Source: Rhodobacteraceae bacterium D3-12 | GTDB taxonomy: Bacteria > Pseudomonadota > Alphaproteobacteria > Rhodobacterales > Rhodobacteraceae | Direction: 5' to 3' | Length of the DNA stretch: 64,000 nucleotides | Assembly (NCBI GenBank): GCA_025916135.1 | Contig: CP104793.1 | Location: 3,472,001-3,536,000 of the forward strand | Shown: positions 44,200 through 53,521 of the stretch, in pieces | Layout of the letters: the number at the start of each line of letters is the position of its first letter | How positions within the stretch are numbered: position 1 is the stretch's first letter | Translations under genes and position numbers: made by a program | Notes under the pieces: generated by a model | Told to the model about the DNA's origin: nothing | Database searches by the model: none | What the model saw: the letters and a program-made list of their open reading frames with translations, nothing else

Positions 44200-47100
44200 A
44201 TGTGCCCGACAAGTCCTCCCCTTCGCACTGGAACCGTTGCTTGGGGGGGAGATGTCAATATAGGCCGGCGGTTTCACTTTCGATTTGAACGCGCCAATGC
44301 CCGCAAAGCGCTTGCACGAATTGCGCCCTTGGCCGAAGCCGATCTGACCATCGTGAACCTCGAGTGTGTTGTCGCCACGACGGGGGCCGAGGCGATCGAC
44401 AAGGGCGAGCGCGCATCCTACTATTTTCGCGCCCGTCCCGAAATGCTCGATACACTTGTGGATGGCGGCGTCGATCTTGTCGCAACCGCGAACAACCACA
44501 GCGGCGACTATGGCCCTGAGGCGCTGCTCGAACAGGCGAAGTGGCTCGACAGGGCCGGCATCGGTCACGCCGGTTCGGGACAGTGTCGCGATGCCGCGTT
44601 CCACCCCGTCATTCGCCGCGCGGGCGGGCTTGATGTGGCACTGTTTTCTGTAGATGCAACCCAAGAAAGCTTTGCCGCAGAAGAGGACAAACCAGGGATC
44701 GCTTGGCTCGATCCGCGCAATCCGGCCGACTGGAAAACCATAATGGAACCGCGCATTTCTGCGGCTCGCGATCTCGCAGATGTGGTTCTGGTCGCTGTTC
44801 ACTGGGGACCAAACAACCGGAACGCTCCAGACAAATCTGAAATAGTGGGCGGGCATGCCTTGATTGATGCCGGGGCAGACGCGGTACTAGGCACGTCAGC
44901 CCATGTATTGCAGGGGATTGAGGTCTATAAGAATCGGCCGATCTTGCACGATGCTGGTGATCTTCTGTTTGATGCTCTCACGCGATCGGACACAGACAGT
45001 GGTGTTTTCACCCTCGACCTCGATCACCGAGGGGTAACCGCGGTACGATTTACACCTCTCGAGATTGGGTTTTGCCGCACTTTGCCTTACGAGGGGGACG
45101 CAGCGAACGCCGCGGTGCAGAGGTTTTCTGAGAAATGCGCAGCCCTAGGCTCGGCGCTCGAACAGGCAGGTGATGGAAAGGGCGTTCTTCGCATCGAGCC
45201 GCCCGATCGCGCGATGAGCGAGCAGCGTCCGGCGCGAACACATACAGAAAGAACCAGCATAAGCGGCCTTGGCGCCCCGCGGCCCGAATGGCTTGCTAAC
45301 GATGTCCCGGAAGATGCCCGCATCCCCGAGGTGCTGCAGATCGGAGAGATGGAGTTACTTGGCCTGCGCCTCTCCCCCGACCGTCTGGAAAAAACGGGCC
45401 TGATCGAGGTGGAATCTTGGTGGAGAATTCCTCGTCCCGTTGGCTGCGACTGGCGCATCGATTTTCGCGCCGAGCCGCCACAGCCGGGCGAAGTTGGCAG
45501 TTGGGGACTTGGCTGCTCGCATGACCCGTGCGATTGGATGTGGCCCCTCAGCCGCTGGTCCACAGGACAGATATATCGCGATTTCTATACACTTCGCCCC
45601 TCAAAGGTGGCGAACTGGCTCGATACAACCCTGACGCTGTCAGTCGGACTGGTTAGCCATCGTGGCAAGACCCAGCGGGTTTCCTTGCCCCATACCGTAG
45701 GTTTTGAGCTATCGTCGAAGCAGGGGTTTGCAGTACTTCGGAAAAATCCGGCTAAATACGAGGCCCCGCCTCTCGATGCGATAGAACCAACACCTGAAAT
45801 CCTTTGGACAGCCAAACAGCTTGAACAAATTACCGGAGGAAAATGGCTTGTCCCCCCGCCAGAGGGATGGTTCGTCCGGTCAGTAACGCACAAGATCAAA
45901 CAACATGAAAACTGGGGGTTTAAAGCGCCAAAGCTGGTTGCACTTATTGATCAGCGTATGGCCATGCGTCACGAATTAAGCGATTTTACGTCGCAGCCGT
46001 GCTGGGATTTGCACAAAGACCTCCCACAGTTGCAGCATAAAGTCGCCGGGGCCATCGTCGCCAGACCTGTTGAGGGGGTGGACCCAGACTTCCCCTTGCT
46101 TCAAGTTAGCGACCCATTGCATGCCATTCTTCAGCTCGGCGCGTTTGCGCGAAACCGAATGAAGGGCAAAGTTGTCGCCATTACGGGGAGCGCCGGAAAG
46201 ACGTCACTTTGTCAGATGCTAATCCAAGCACTTGGCCCGAACTGCAACGTCAGCGGCACCTTTGGCACAAACTATAACTCGCGCGTTGGCATGTTGCATC
46301 AACTCGCAAATACGCCGGAGTCGACCGATGTTGCCGTCGTTGAAGCAGCAGCCACGGCCATCAATGCACCGAAGTTTCAAAACATCCGGCTCGTACGTCC
46401 CGACGTTGGTGTCATTACCAATATTTCTGCCTCGCATTTACGCGGCAACGAAGGATTGAAGGCGGTGGCCCGCCGCAAGGCCAACATCATCGAAGGCATA
46501 GCACCAGGCGGCATTCTGGTGCTAAATCGTGACATAGCGTTCTATGGCGATTTTCGCGAGCACGCCGCGCGCCGCAATGTGCGCGTCTTGACCTATGGTC
46601 AATCAGAAGGGGCGGATTTGCGTCTCTCATCCTATACTCAGGCGGATGGGAAAGTCGTTGTCCAATTCCCGCATGGGCAGAAGCTTGCATTTCAAATTGC
46701 GGCGTTAGGCCTGCACATGGCAATGAACAGCATCGCCGCCATAGCTGTCCGCTTGATATTGGGGGGTCCGCTAAAACCCTTCCTTGCTGAACTGTCAAAG
46801 TTTCAGCCTAAGCCAGGACGAGGCGCGATCACGTCTGTAAAATTCAACGAAAAGACTCTTTCCGTTGTGGATGAATCCTATAATGCAAACCCTGCATCGA
46901 TGCAGGCTGCTATAGAAATGGTTGCAGCGATGCCTACGGCTAACAGGCGTATTCTCATCTTGGGCGATATGGCAGAACTCGGGACGAATGCAGCACAATA
47001 TCATCGTGATCTTGCCACGCAAGTTCACCTGGCAAAGCCCGACACTGTGCTGCTATGTGGGCCATTGATGGCAGATTTATGGGATGAATTGCACAGTAAA

Positions 47101-47253
47101 GAAATGCCAAGCTTTTCCGGTGAGCATTATCAACAGGTAGCGGACCTATTGTCTGATCTTGACCGCTTCTTGCAAACTGGTGACGCAATACTTGTCAAAG
47201 CGTCCAATTCTATGAAGTTTGCAAGGGTTCTGGATTTCCTTCAAGGAAAATGA
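44200..47253 (+). CDS. CapA-like phosphoesterase fused to a MurF-like amino-acid ligase, 1017 aa
   Basis: Residues 8-290 are a CapA/PgsA-type metallophosphoesterase domain: WGGDVNIGRR, DLTIVNLECVV, VATANNHSGDYG and VLVAVHWGPN carry the usual Asp, Asn and His ligands. A linker of about 360 residues with Trp-rich beta-like text follows. Residues 650-1017 are a Mur ligase: P-loop VVAITGSAGKTS (about 655), NISASHL, the RRKANIIEG Lys, and the MurF-like DESYNANPASMQ and LGDMAELG. Such ligases join an amino acid to a carboxylate using ATP. CapA works in poly-gamma-glutamate capsule formation. No signal peptide, so it is probably cytosolic. The substrate is unknown. Confidence 0.85.
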   Translation: MCPTSPPLRTGTVAWGGDVNIGRRFHFRFERANARKALARIAPLAEADLTIVNLECVVATTGAEAIDKGERASYYFRARPEMLDTLVDGGVDLVATANNHSGDYGPEALLEQAKWLDRAGIGHAGSGQCRDAAFHPVIRRAGGLDVALFSVDATQESFAAEEDKPGIAWLDPRNPADWKTIMEPRISAARDLADVVLVAVHWGPNNRNAPDKSEIVGGHALIDAGADAVLGTSAHVLQGIEVYKNRPILHDAGDLLFDALTRSDTDSGVFTLDLDHRGVTAVRFTPLEIGFCRTLPYEGDAANAAVQRFSEKCAALGSALEQAGDGKGVLRIEPPDRAMSEQRPARTHTERTSISGLGAPRPEWLANDVPEDARIPEVLQIGEMELLGLRLSPDRLEKTGLIEVESWWRIPRPVGCDWRIDFRAEPPQPGEVGSWGLGCSHDPCDWMWPLSRWSTGQIYRDFYTLRPSKVANWLDTTLTLSVGLVSHRGKTQRVSLPHTVGFELSSKQGFAVLRKNPAKYEAPPLDAIEPTPEILWTAKQLEQITGGKWLVPPPEGWFVRSVTHKIKQHENWGFKAPKLVALIDQRMAMRHELSDFTSQPCWDLHKDLPQLQHKVAGAIVARPVEGVDPDFPLLQVSDPLHAILQLGAFARNRMKGKVVAITGSAGKTSLCQMLIQALGPNCNVSGTFGTNYNSRVGMLHQLANTPESTDVAVVEAAATAINAPKFQNIRLVRPDVGVITNISASHLRGNEGLKAVARRKANIIEGIAPGGILVLNRDIAFYGDFREHAARRNVRVLTYGQSEGADLRLSSYTQADGKVVVQFPHGQKLAFQIAALGLHMAMNSIAAIAVRLILGGPLKPFLAELSKFQPKPGRGAITSVKFNEKTLSVVDESYNANPASMQAAIEMVAAMPTANRRILILGDMAELGTNAAQYHRDLATQVHLAKPDTVLLCGPLMADLWDELHSKEMPSFSGEHYQQVADLLSDLDRFLQTGDAILVKASNSMKFARVLDFLQGK

Positions 47254-47319
47254 ACCCATAAAGCGACGTCCCATAACATGGAAAGTTACCGGCGGTTCCT
47301 AAGCTGCTATTGGCCCGAG

Positions 47320-47966
47320 ATGATTAGGTTTGGTCTAGTTTTTTCGCAGTCCCCAGACTGGGCCAGATCCTTCGTGCGGTCTTCCCGGACTTTGGCCTTC
47401 ACCCGCCACTTTGGATGTCTTTTTCCGAACTGCAGTCCTAACCGTTGTAAATACTGAGGGTCTTTTTCAAGTTTATCATCCAGCCCTCTCGCCTCAGAAG
47501 CACGTGAACGCGTCTGTAGCCCTAGCGCACACGGGTTTCTGCGATCTCCTTGATCCGTCGCTAACAGCAGCCTGGTCCGTCCTTCGGGACATGTAGTAGT
47601 AGGTGGAAGCGCCGAAGCAGATAGCCCCACAGGCCTTCCGGGTCGACACTCCCCATTCGACACACATCCCGGTGACAATCTCGCGCAAACGGACAGGCTT
47701 CAGAGCTTTCGCCGAATAACAGCCTGCAACATCTCACAATCCAACGTCAAGCCCGCTACAATTTCCTTCAGCCTGCTGTTCTAATCTTCGAGCGCCTTCA
47801 GTCGGCGCATCTCATTCGGAAGAAGCCCGCCATACTTTATCTTCCAGTTGAAATGGGTCGCCTCGCTGGTCCCGGCCTTCCGACAAATCTCAGCGACCGG
47901 CGTACCTTGCTCGCCCTGCTTCTGGATAAACGCCTTCTGAGCCTCCGCAAACTTAGATGATTTCAT
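47320..47966 (-). pseudogene. IS3-family transposase remnant (orfA plus start of orfB)
   Basis: orfA begins MKSSKFAEAQKAFIQKQGEQ at 47966, with the HTH PVAEICRKAGTSEATHFNW, and meets TAG at 47781 after LKALED. In-frame text beyond it still fits. orfB follows in broken frames (RKACGAICFGASTYYYMSRR, then RLGLQFGKRHPKWRVKAKV) and stops before the DDE catalytic domain. The element is dead and marks the right edge of the island. Confidence 0.8.
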
Positions 47967-48350
47967 GCGAATCCGTTCCTCTCCCAGCCAAGGAAAAACA
48001 GGCGAAAAACTCCAACCTCAAACGATCCAGTTTTCAGGGGCAAAGCATCTTTATCCGAATTGAACCTGATCAAGGGTACGCAAACTAGCTTTTGGGAACG
48101 CTCTATGTTTGTAGCGGAGCATACATAATTTGACGTGGTGCTTTACGTGGTATGATGCCTAAATACACATAATTTTTCATAATTATACAAGACTTTGTTT
48201 AATTTTCATGGCGGACACCTCCTCCGCCACGCTTGGCCCGCGTTTTCTCCGGCGACGCACCGCCACACGCAACCCGAGTTGTAGTAGACTTGGCCGACGG
48301 CTGTTCGAGCCGAGACGCCTTACATATCTGCGGGCCGCAGTTGGGCCGTT
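47967..48350. other. Island right border, no gene
   Basis: AT-rich sequence to about 48210, including ACGTGGTGCTTTACGTGGTA near 48135, which resembles the GTGGTATTAAATGTGGTA ahead of the integrase at 14850. Then comes att copy C (48216-48230), after which GC content rises. Confidence 0.5.
48216..48230 (+). repeat. att copy C (right end of the island)
   Basis: CACCTCCTCCGCCAC, identical to the last bases of tRNA-Ser plus one. The match stops on both sides, so 15 bases is the full extent. Confidence 0.7.
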
Positions 48351-50111
48351 CTACCCGACAGATTGCAAGGCAATAAAGTGACCCGGAGCTGCTTCAGAAA
48401 GCTTATATGATTGGCCCTCCAAAAGTGCGTCGAAGAAAGCAAATTTCTCCTGCCCTCCTACATCGGGCAGCTCAGTTGTAGCGAGTTGCAGACCATCCCT
48501 GCCCTGCTCAAGCCTCGGTGACGCTGCCATCAAGCGTCGTGTGTATGGGTGTCGAGGTGCAGAAAACAACGTGCCGGTATCAGCTTGCTCCATCACCCGA
48601 CCACGGTGCAACACATAGAGCCTTGCGCAAAGCTGTTCGACGATGTGCAGATCATGACTGATAAACAAGCACGCAAATCCTAAGTCCCGTTGAAGCTTTT
48701 TCAAAAGGTCTAATATCTGGGCCTGAATAGTGACATCCAAAGCCGACACTGGTTCATCCGCAATCACAAGGTCAGGCCGGCTAATCAATGCCCGTGCGAT
48801 GGCGACGCGCTGGCGCTGTCCACCGGACAGAGCGTGCGGATACCGCATCGCCATTTCCATGGGCAAGCCTACAGCCTCTAACATTTCATTTGTACGCTTT
48901 TGTTTTTCATTTTTGCTGAGGCTACGGTCAAACCGTAGACCTTCACGCACAATATGTCCGATGCGCATGCGCGGATTGAGCGAGGAGTATGGGTCTTGGA
49001 AAACAAAGCGGATGCGTCGCCGTAACGCGTATTCTTCGTCGCTCGTGCAACTGGCTAGGTCACTGTCGTCAAACCTAATTTGTCCTGAAACCTGTGGCAC
49101 CAGATTGCCAATTGCGCGGCCGATCGTGCTTTTACCGCTGCCGCTTTCCCCGACCAATCCGACAAATTCTCCGGGCCTGATGTCGAGAGACACTTCACGA
49201 ACCGCGTGATTCACAGTCTTACCCAGCAATCCCATAAGCCGCTTTTCAACAAAATCGACGCTTAGGTTCTCGACCTCGAGAAGGGGCGCCATCCGGGTTC
49301 CAGAGACAGGCGCGGCCACCCCCAGTTGCGTCGACGCCAGCAACCGTTTGGTATAGTCATGACGGGGCCGACGCAGCACCTCTTTCGTGTCGCCTTCCTC
49401 AACCAATTGGCCTTCTTCCATGACCGCAATTCTCTGAGCATATGCGGCCACTACTGCCAGGTCGTGAGAAATCAGGATCACCGCTGTGCCATTGGCACGG
49501 GCCACCTCGGCCATGATGTTCAAAACCTCATACTGTACCACCGCATCAAGTGCCGTCGTTGGCTCGTCTGCGATCAATAGTGCTGGTTTCAGCATCATGA
49601 CCGACGCAATCATAATCCTTTGACGCATTCCGCCGGAAAACTCGTGTGGGTACCGGTTAAGTAACTTTTCGGGGTTATCGAGCTTAACCTGTCGCAACAT
49701 GTCAATCGCACGTTCACGAATTTCACGCATACTCAGGTCGGTATGCTCGCGCATTGCCTCGAACATCTGCTCACCGATGCGGATGTTGGGGTTTAGGGAG
49801 GACAACGGCTCCTGAAAAATCAATCCAATCTCGCGCCCTCTCAGGCGGCGAAGCTCTTCTTTGCTTTGCGGTTCGGTGACGCTGTGGCCGTTAAAAACGA
49901 TGCTGCCTTGGCTAACTTTGCCATCACCGGGCACGAGGCCCAGAATGGATCGGCCCAGAACGCTTTTGCCGCTTCCGCTTTCCCCCACAAGAGCGAGGAT
50001 TTCCCCGCGAGCGAGTGAAAGATTTACGTCACGGATCACCGGCATTGACCCGAACGAAACCTCTAGATTTTTGATCGACAGAATGATGTCGTCTTGCATT
50101 GGATTGTTCAT
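48351..50111 (-). CDS. Peptide ABC transporter, fused DppD-DppF ATPase
   Basis: About 586 residues from ATG 50111 (MNNPMQDD), one base after the permease stop; an earlier start would run into that gene. Two complete ATPase halves are joined: Walker A LVGESGSGKSVLGRS and LVGESGSGKSTIGRA, signatures FSGGMRQR and LSGGQRQR, Walker B LLIADEPTTALD and LVIADEPVSALD. A C-terminal oligopeptide-transporter tail ends each half. It powers uptake through the two permeases upstream in the operon. Confidence 0.93.
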   Translation of the reverse strand: MNNPMQDDIILSIKNLEVSFGSMPVIRDVNLSLARGEILALVGESGSGKSVLGRSILGLVPGDGKVSQGSIVFNGHSVTEPQSKEELRRLRGREIGLIFQEPLSSLNPNIRIGEQMFEAMREHTDLSMREIRERAIDMLRQVKLDNPEKLLNRYPHEFSGGMRQRIMIASVMMLKPALLIADEPTTALDAVVQYEVLNIMAEVARANGTAVILISHDLAVVAAYAQRIAVMEEGQLVEEGDTKEVLRRPRHDYTKRLLASTQLGVAAPVSGTRMAPLLEVENLSVDFVEKRLMGLLGKTVNHAVREVSLDIRPGEFVGLVGESGSGKSTIGRAIGNLVPQVSGQIRFDDSDLASCTSDEEYALRRRIRFVFQDPYSSLNPRMRIGHIVREGLRFDRSLSKNEKQKRTNEMLEAVGLPMEMAMRYPHALSGGQRQRVAIARALISRPDLVIADEPVSALDVTIQAQILDLLKKLQRDLGFACLFISHDLHIVEQLCARLYVLHRGRVMEQADTGTLFSAPRHPYTRRLMAASPRLEQGRDGLQLATTELPDVGGQEKFAFFDALLEGQSYKLSEAAPGHFIALQSVG

Positions 50112-50112
50112 G

Positions 50113-50955
50113 TCAGACCACCGTCGTCGGCGTTGCCGATTTCGGGTCAAGCTCATCTCGCAGGGCATCCCCAAGAAGGTTTACACCCAAAAGCGCGATC
50201 GAAATGCAGATCCCGGGCAAAAGGCCAAGCATGGGGTATCGCATGAGATCCGCCTTGGCCTCAGCCAACATGTTCCCCCAGCTCGGCTCCGGGGGTGGAA
50301 CGCCCAATCCCAGAAAACTAAGCGCGCTTTCCGCCAACAACACCCAGCCGAACATCATAGTCGACAGAACGATTAGCGGAGCCAGGCAGTTGGGCAAAAC
50401 ATGTACGATCAACGTGTACAGACGGCCATTGCCCATGCTTGCCGATGCTTCGACAAATTCATTATGGCTAATTGAAAGCACCGATCCACGCACAACGCGT
50501 GTCACTGCGGGCAGATATGCCAAAGACAAGGCCAGAATGACTCCATACCGGTTGGCCCCGATGACGGCCATAAGGCCAAGCGCCATCAATAGGCCGGGAA
50601 ATGCCATGAGTGCGTCAAGCACCATCATCAGAAAGCGGTCAAACCAGCCGCGAAAGAACCCGCCCGCCGCGCCGAGAAAGGTTCCCACCACAACAGGAAT
50701 GACCAAGGTTGCCAAGCCAATAGAGACCGATACCCAAGCGCCCCGCATCAAACGCGAGAGGATATCCCGCCCGAACATGTCGGTTCCAAATGGATGTGCG
50801 CCTGATGCTTCGCCAAAACGGTTCAGCAAATCGGATTTAAGTGGATCATAGGGCGTATAAAAGCTCCCGGTGAACGCCACCGCGAACACAGCGCCAACTA
50901 GCAGCATCCCAATCAAACCATTTGTCCGACACAATAAACGGCGTGCAAAATTCAT
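50113..50955 (-). CDS. Peptide ABC transporter permease (DppC type)
   Basis: 280 residues with six membrane helices, an N-terminal DppC-type segment (HPFGTDMFGRDILSR) and the EAA loop EASASMGNGRLYTLIVHVLPN near residue 170. It overlaps the DppB-type gene by four bases. It forms the channel with its partner. Confidence 0.92.
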   Translation of the reverse strand: MNFARRLLCRTNGLIGMLLVGAVFAVAFTGSFYTPYDPLKSDLLNRFGEASGAHPFGTDMFGRDILSRLMRGAWVSVSIGLATLVIPVVVGTFLGAAGGFFRGWFDRFLMMVLDALMAFPGLLMALGLMAVIGANRYGVILALSLAYLPAVTRVVRGSVLSISHNEFVEASASMGNGRLYTLIVHVLPNCLAPLIVLSTMMFGWVLLAESALSFLGLGVPPPEPSWGNMLAEAKADLMRYPMLGLLPGICISIALLGVNLLGDALRDELDPKSATPTTVV

Positions 50956-51899
50956 GACAAACGCACCCTTGGATCAAAGAAGGAATAAGCGATATCAATC
51001 GCCAGATTGGTCAGCACGTAAATCGCAGCGATAAACAACAACGCGCCCTGAAGAACCGGATAGTCGCGCGCATAGATGGAATCGACCAAGAGCTTGCCAA
51101 TGCCGGGCAAAGTAAACACCGTCTCGGTCACAGCCGCGCCAGACAGCAGACCTGCCAGCATAATGCCAACCATTGTTAGCGTGGGCGCAAACGCGTTTGG
51201 AAAAACATGGCGCCAAAGAACACGGCGTTCTGGCAAACCTTTGGCACGCGCGTGCGTGATGTAGTCTTTTTGCATGATTTCCAGACTTCCCGCACGCATC
51301 ATCCGCGTCAGGACGGCGATCTCGGTAAGCGCCAGCGCCGTTACCGGCATGATAAGATAAACCATGCCCCGGCCAAGGTCTTCTGTGATTGAAACGAACC
51401 CAATGGTTGGCAACCATCCAAGCGTTGCGCCGAACAAAACCAGCAACATCAACCCGACCCAAAAGCTGGGCATCGACAACAAAACAATGCAGCCGAAGAC
51501 AATCGAATAATCCGTGCTCCGGTTATGGCGATGGGCGGCCAAAAGGCCAAACGGAACTGCCACAAGAAGAGAGGTCAGCATAGCCAGCAAAACAACCGAC
51601 GCCGTTACCCCGAACCGTTGCAACAGCAACCCGCCGACGTCCTGACCATTCATGATCGAAGTGCCCAGATTGCCGGACAACACTTCGCGCAACCAAGCCG
51701 TAAACTGAACTGCTAGAGACTTGTCCAGCCCCATCTTCTCGCGCATCATCGCCAGAGCGGCTTCGTCATCTACATCGCCACCCAGCATCATCAGCGCGGC
51801 ATCGCCGGGAAGTGCCCGGACCAGCGCAAAGATGATGACCGTAACAATGACGAGGGTCGGAACCGACATTAGAATTCGCTTTAGTATAAAACCGAACAA
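50952..51899 (-). CDS. Peptide ABC transporter permease (DppB type)
   Basis: 315 residues with six helices. The start ILKRILMSVPTLVIVTVIIF and the RALPGDAALMMLGG block are standard for DppB/OppB. The EAA loop (YITHARAKGLPERRVLWRHV) lies near residue 210. It follows the binding-protein gene by 27 bases. Confidence 0.92.
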   Translation of the reverse strand: MFGFILKRILMSVPTLVIVTVIIFALVRALPGDAALMMLGGDVDDEAALAMMREKMGLDKSLAVQFTAWLREVLSGNLGTSIMNGQDVGGLLLQRFGVTASVVLLAMLTSLLVAVPFGLLAAHRHNRSTDYSIVFGCIVLLSMPSFWVGLMLLVLFGATLGWLPTIGFVSITEDLGRGMVYLIMPVTALALTEIAVLTRMMRAGSLEIMQKDYITHARAKGLPERRVLWRHVFPNAFAPTLTMVGIMLAGLLSGAAVTETVFTLPGIGKLLVDSIYARDYPVLQGALLFIAAIYVLTNLAIDIAYSFFDPRVRLS

Positions 51900-51926
51900 A
51901 GCTCCGCCCCCCGTCTTGATATTTGT

Positions 51927-53483
51927 TTAGCCATCTACCCGAAGCATCCAGCCCCGGAGCAGTCCGGCACCCCAGTTTTCAAACCCGGAGACCTTGCTGG
52001 ACATGCCGACGAACATTGTCCGGTGCCCAAGCCCAATGGCGGGAACTTCTTCAATGAACATCATGTGCAGCTTGTCGATGATGCTTTGCAGCTCCTTTGG
52101 ATCGCCCGTTGCAAGCGACTTGGCCATAAGTTTGATGGCTTCAGGGTTTTTCCAAACCTTTCGGGGCGCGCTACCGGTAAACATCTCAAAGCTAAGGCCC
52201 GGATGTAAGCGCGGGGAGTAGGTAAAGCTCTGCATGCCAAAGCCAGTTCCCACGCGGTAGGCTTCTAGCTGTGAACCCCATTCGACGACTTCCAGCGTCG
52301 CGTTTAATCCGACTTCGGACATCATCGCTTGCGCCATCAATGCGCGCTCATAGTAAGCACCCGAGCGACGTGTCGCCAAAATCTTGATCTCGGCACCGTC
52401 ATACCCGGCCTCCTTCAGCAAAGCTTTGGCCTTTTCTGGATTGTATTCGTGATACCGAGACTGAACTTCGGTGTAATTCGCTGACATTGGCGGCACAGGC
52501 GATGGCGAAGCCTTGCCAAACCCTTCGGTAATTGCCGCCACGATTTGTTGCGGATCAATCGAATGAGCCATCGCAAGACGAACACGCACATCGTCCAACG
52601 GCGCTTCGTCCGCATTCAAAAGATAGGTATCCCAAATGGCGGATTCGGTTGCATCGACCCTGAATCCGTCATTGTCTCTCAGTTCGGCTGCTGTTTGAGC
52701 ATCAATCGACACAAGATCCAGATCACCCGCTTTCAACGCAGTGGATCGTACCGCCGCTTCGCTTACGATCTCCCAGCGAATTTTGTCTACAGTCGGATTT
52801 TTTCCACCACCGTAGCCATTAATGGGTTCCTCACGCGGAACATAACCTTCAAACCGGTTCACTTCGACAAACCGGCCGGATTCATGATTGCCCATCATAT
52901 AAGGGCCTGTTGCAATCGGCTTGTTCCAGCTGCCATCAGCATTAACAGAATCGGGGTGCAAAATGGCCATTGAACCACAATCGAACCGGGCCATTATTGC
53001 CAGAAACACGGCGTATGGCTTTTCAAGCTCGATCACAAAGGTATAGTCGTCCGTGGCTTTGGCTGACGTCACCTTGATGTTGTTTTTGCCGTTAAAATAG
53101 TTAACGCAATGCGATTCCGACTTTGGCCCGGCAAGACGTTCCCATGACCAGGCGACTTCCTTCGCGGTCATTTCTTGGCCGTTATGGAATTTCACACCTT
53201 TGCGAAGATGAAAGGTATAGGTTCTACCATCGTCGGAAACCTCATAGGTCTCAGCCAGCATCGGAACAATGCTGAAATCACTGCCATAAGTGACAAGCCC
53301 TTCCACGATATGCCCGTGAACCTGGTCCGTGTTTCCATCACGCGTTACGCCGGGGTTGGTGCCCCGAATGTCGGCATTCAGTGACGTTCGCACTACGGTT
53401 TCTGCAACCGCTGGCAGCACTCCGCCCAAACCGATCGCAGCGGCAAGACATGCCGCCCCGAGAAAATTATGACTATATTTCAT
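51927..53483 (-). CDS. Peptide/amide ABC transporter binding protein (SBP family 5)
   Basis: 518 residues: a signal peptide ends at VAETVV, then family 5 text (GTNPGVTRDGNTDQVHGHIVEG, YTFHLRKGVKFHNGQEMTAKEV). It binds a peptide or similar ligand in the periplasm. It heads the dpp-like genes and is preceded, 38 bases away, by a C45 hydrolase gene on the same strand, so the ligand may be an acylated peptide or amide that the hydrolase cuts. Confidence 0.92.
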   Translation of the reverse strand: MKYSHNFLGAACLAAAIGLGGVLPAVAETVVRTSLNADIRGTNPGVTRDGNTDQVHGHIVEGLVTYGSDFSIVPMLAETYEVSDDGRTYTFHLRKGVKFHNGQEMTAKEVAWSWERLAGPKSESHCVNYFNGKNNIKVTSAKATDDYTFVIELEKPYAVFLAIMARFDCGSMAILHPDSVNADGSWNKPIATGPYMMGNHESGRFVEVNRFEGYVPREEPINGYGGGKNPTVDKIRWEIVSEAAVRSTALKAGDLDLVSIDAQTAAELRDNDGFRVDATESAIWDTYLLNADEAPLDDVRVRLAMAHSIDPQQIVAAITEGFGKASPSPVPPMSANYTEVQSRYHEYNPEKAKALLKEAGYDGAEIKILATRRSGAYYERALMAQAMMSEVGLNATLEVVEWGSQLEAYRVGTGFGMQSFTYSPRLHPGLSFEMFTGSAPRKVWKNPEAIKLMAKSLATGDPKELQSIIDKLHMMFIEEVPAIGLGHRTMFVGMSSKVSGFENWGAGLLRGWMLRVDG

Positions 53484-53521
53484 AGGCTTTCTCCCTGTTT
53501 ATCCTGTTGATACTTCGTCTG

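Larger units (their letters stand above)
14709..48230. mobile_element. Genomic island inserted at tRNA-Ser
   Basis: About 33.5 kb bounded by copies of the tRNA-Ser 3' end (20 bp left, 15 bp right). A P4-type integrase start lies just inside the left end and an IS3 remnant just inside the right end. The cargo contrasts with the flanks: several long AT-rich gaps, pseudogenes, IS debris, repeat proteins and a type I secretion operon, while the flanks are compact core-like genes. Boundaries are inferred from the repeats alone. Confidence 0.7.
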
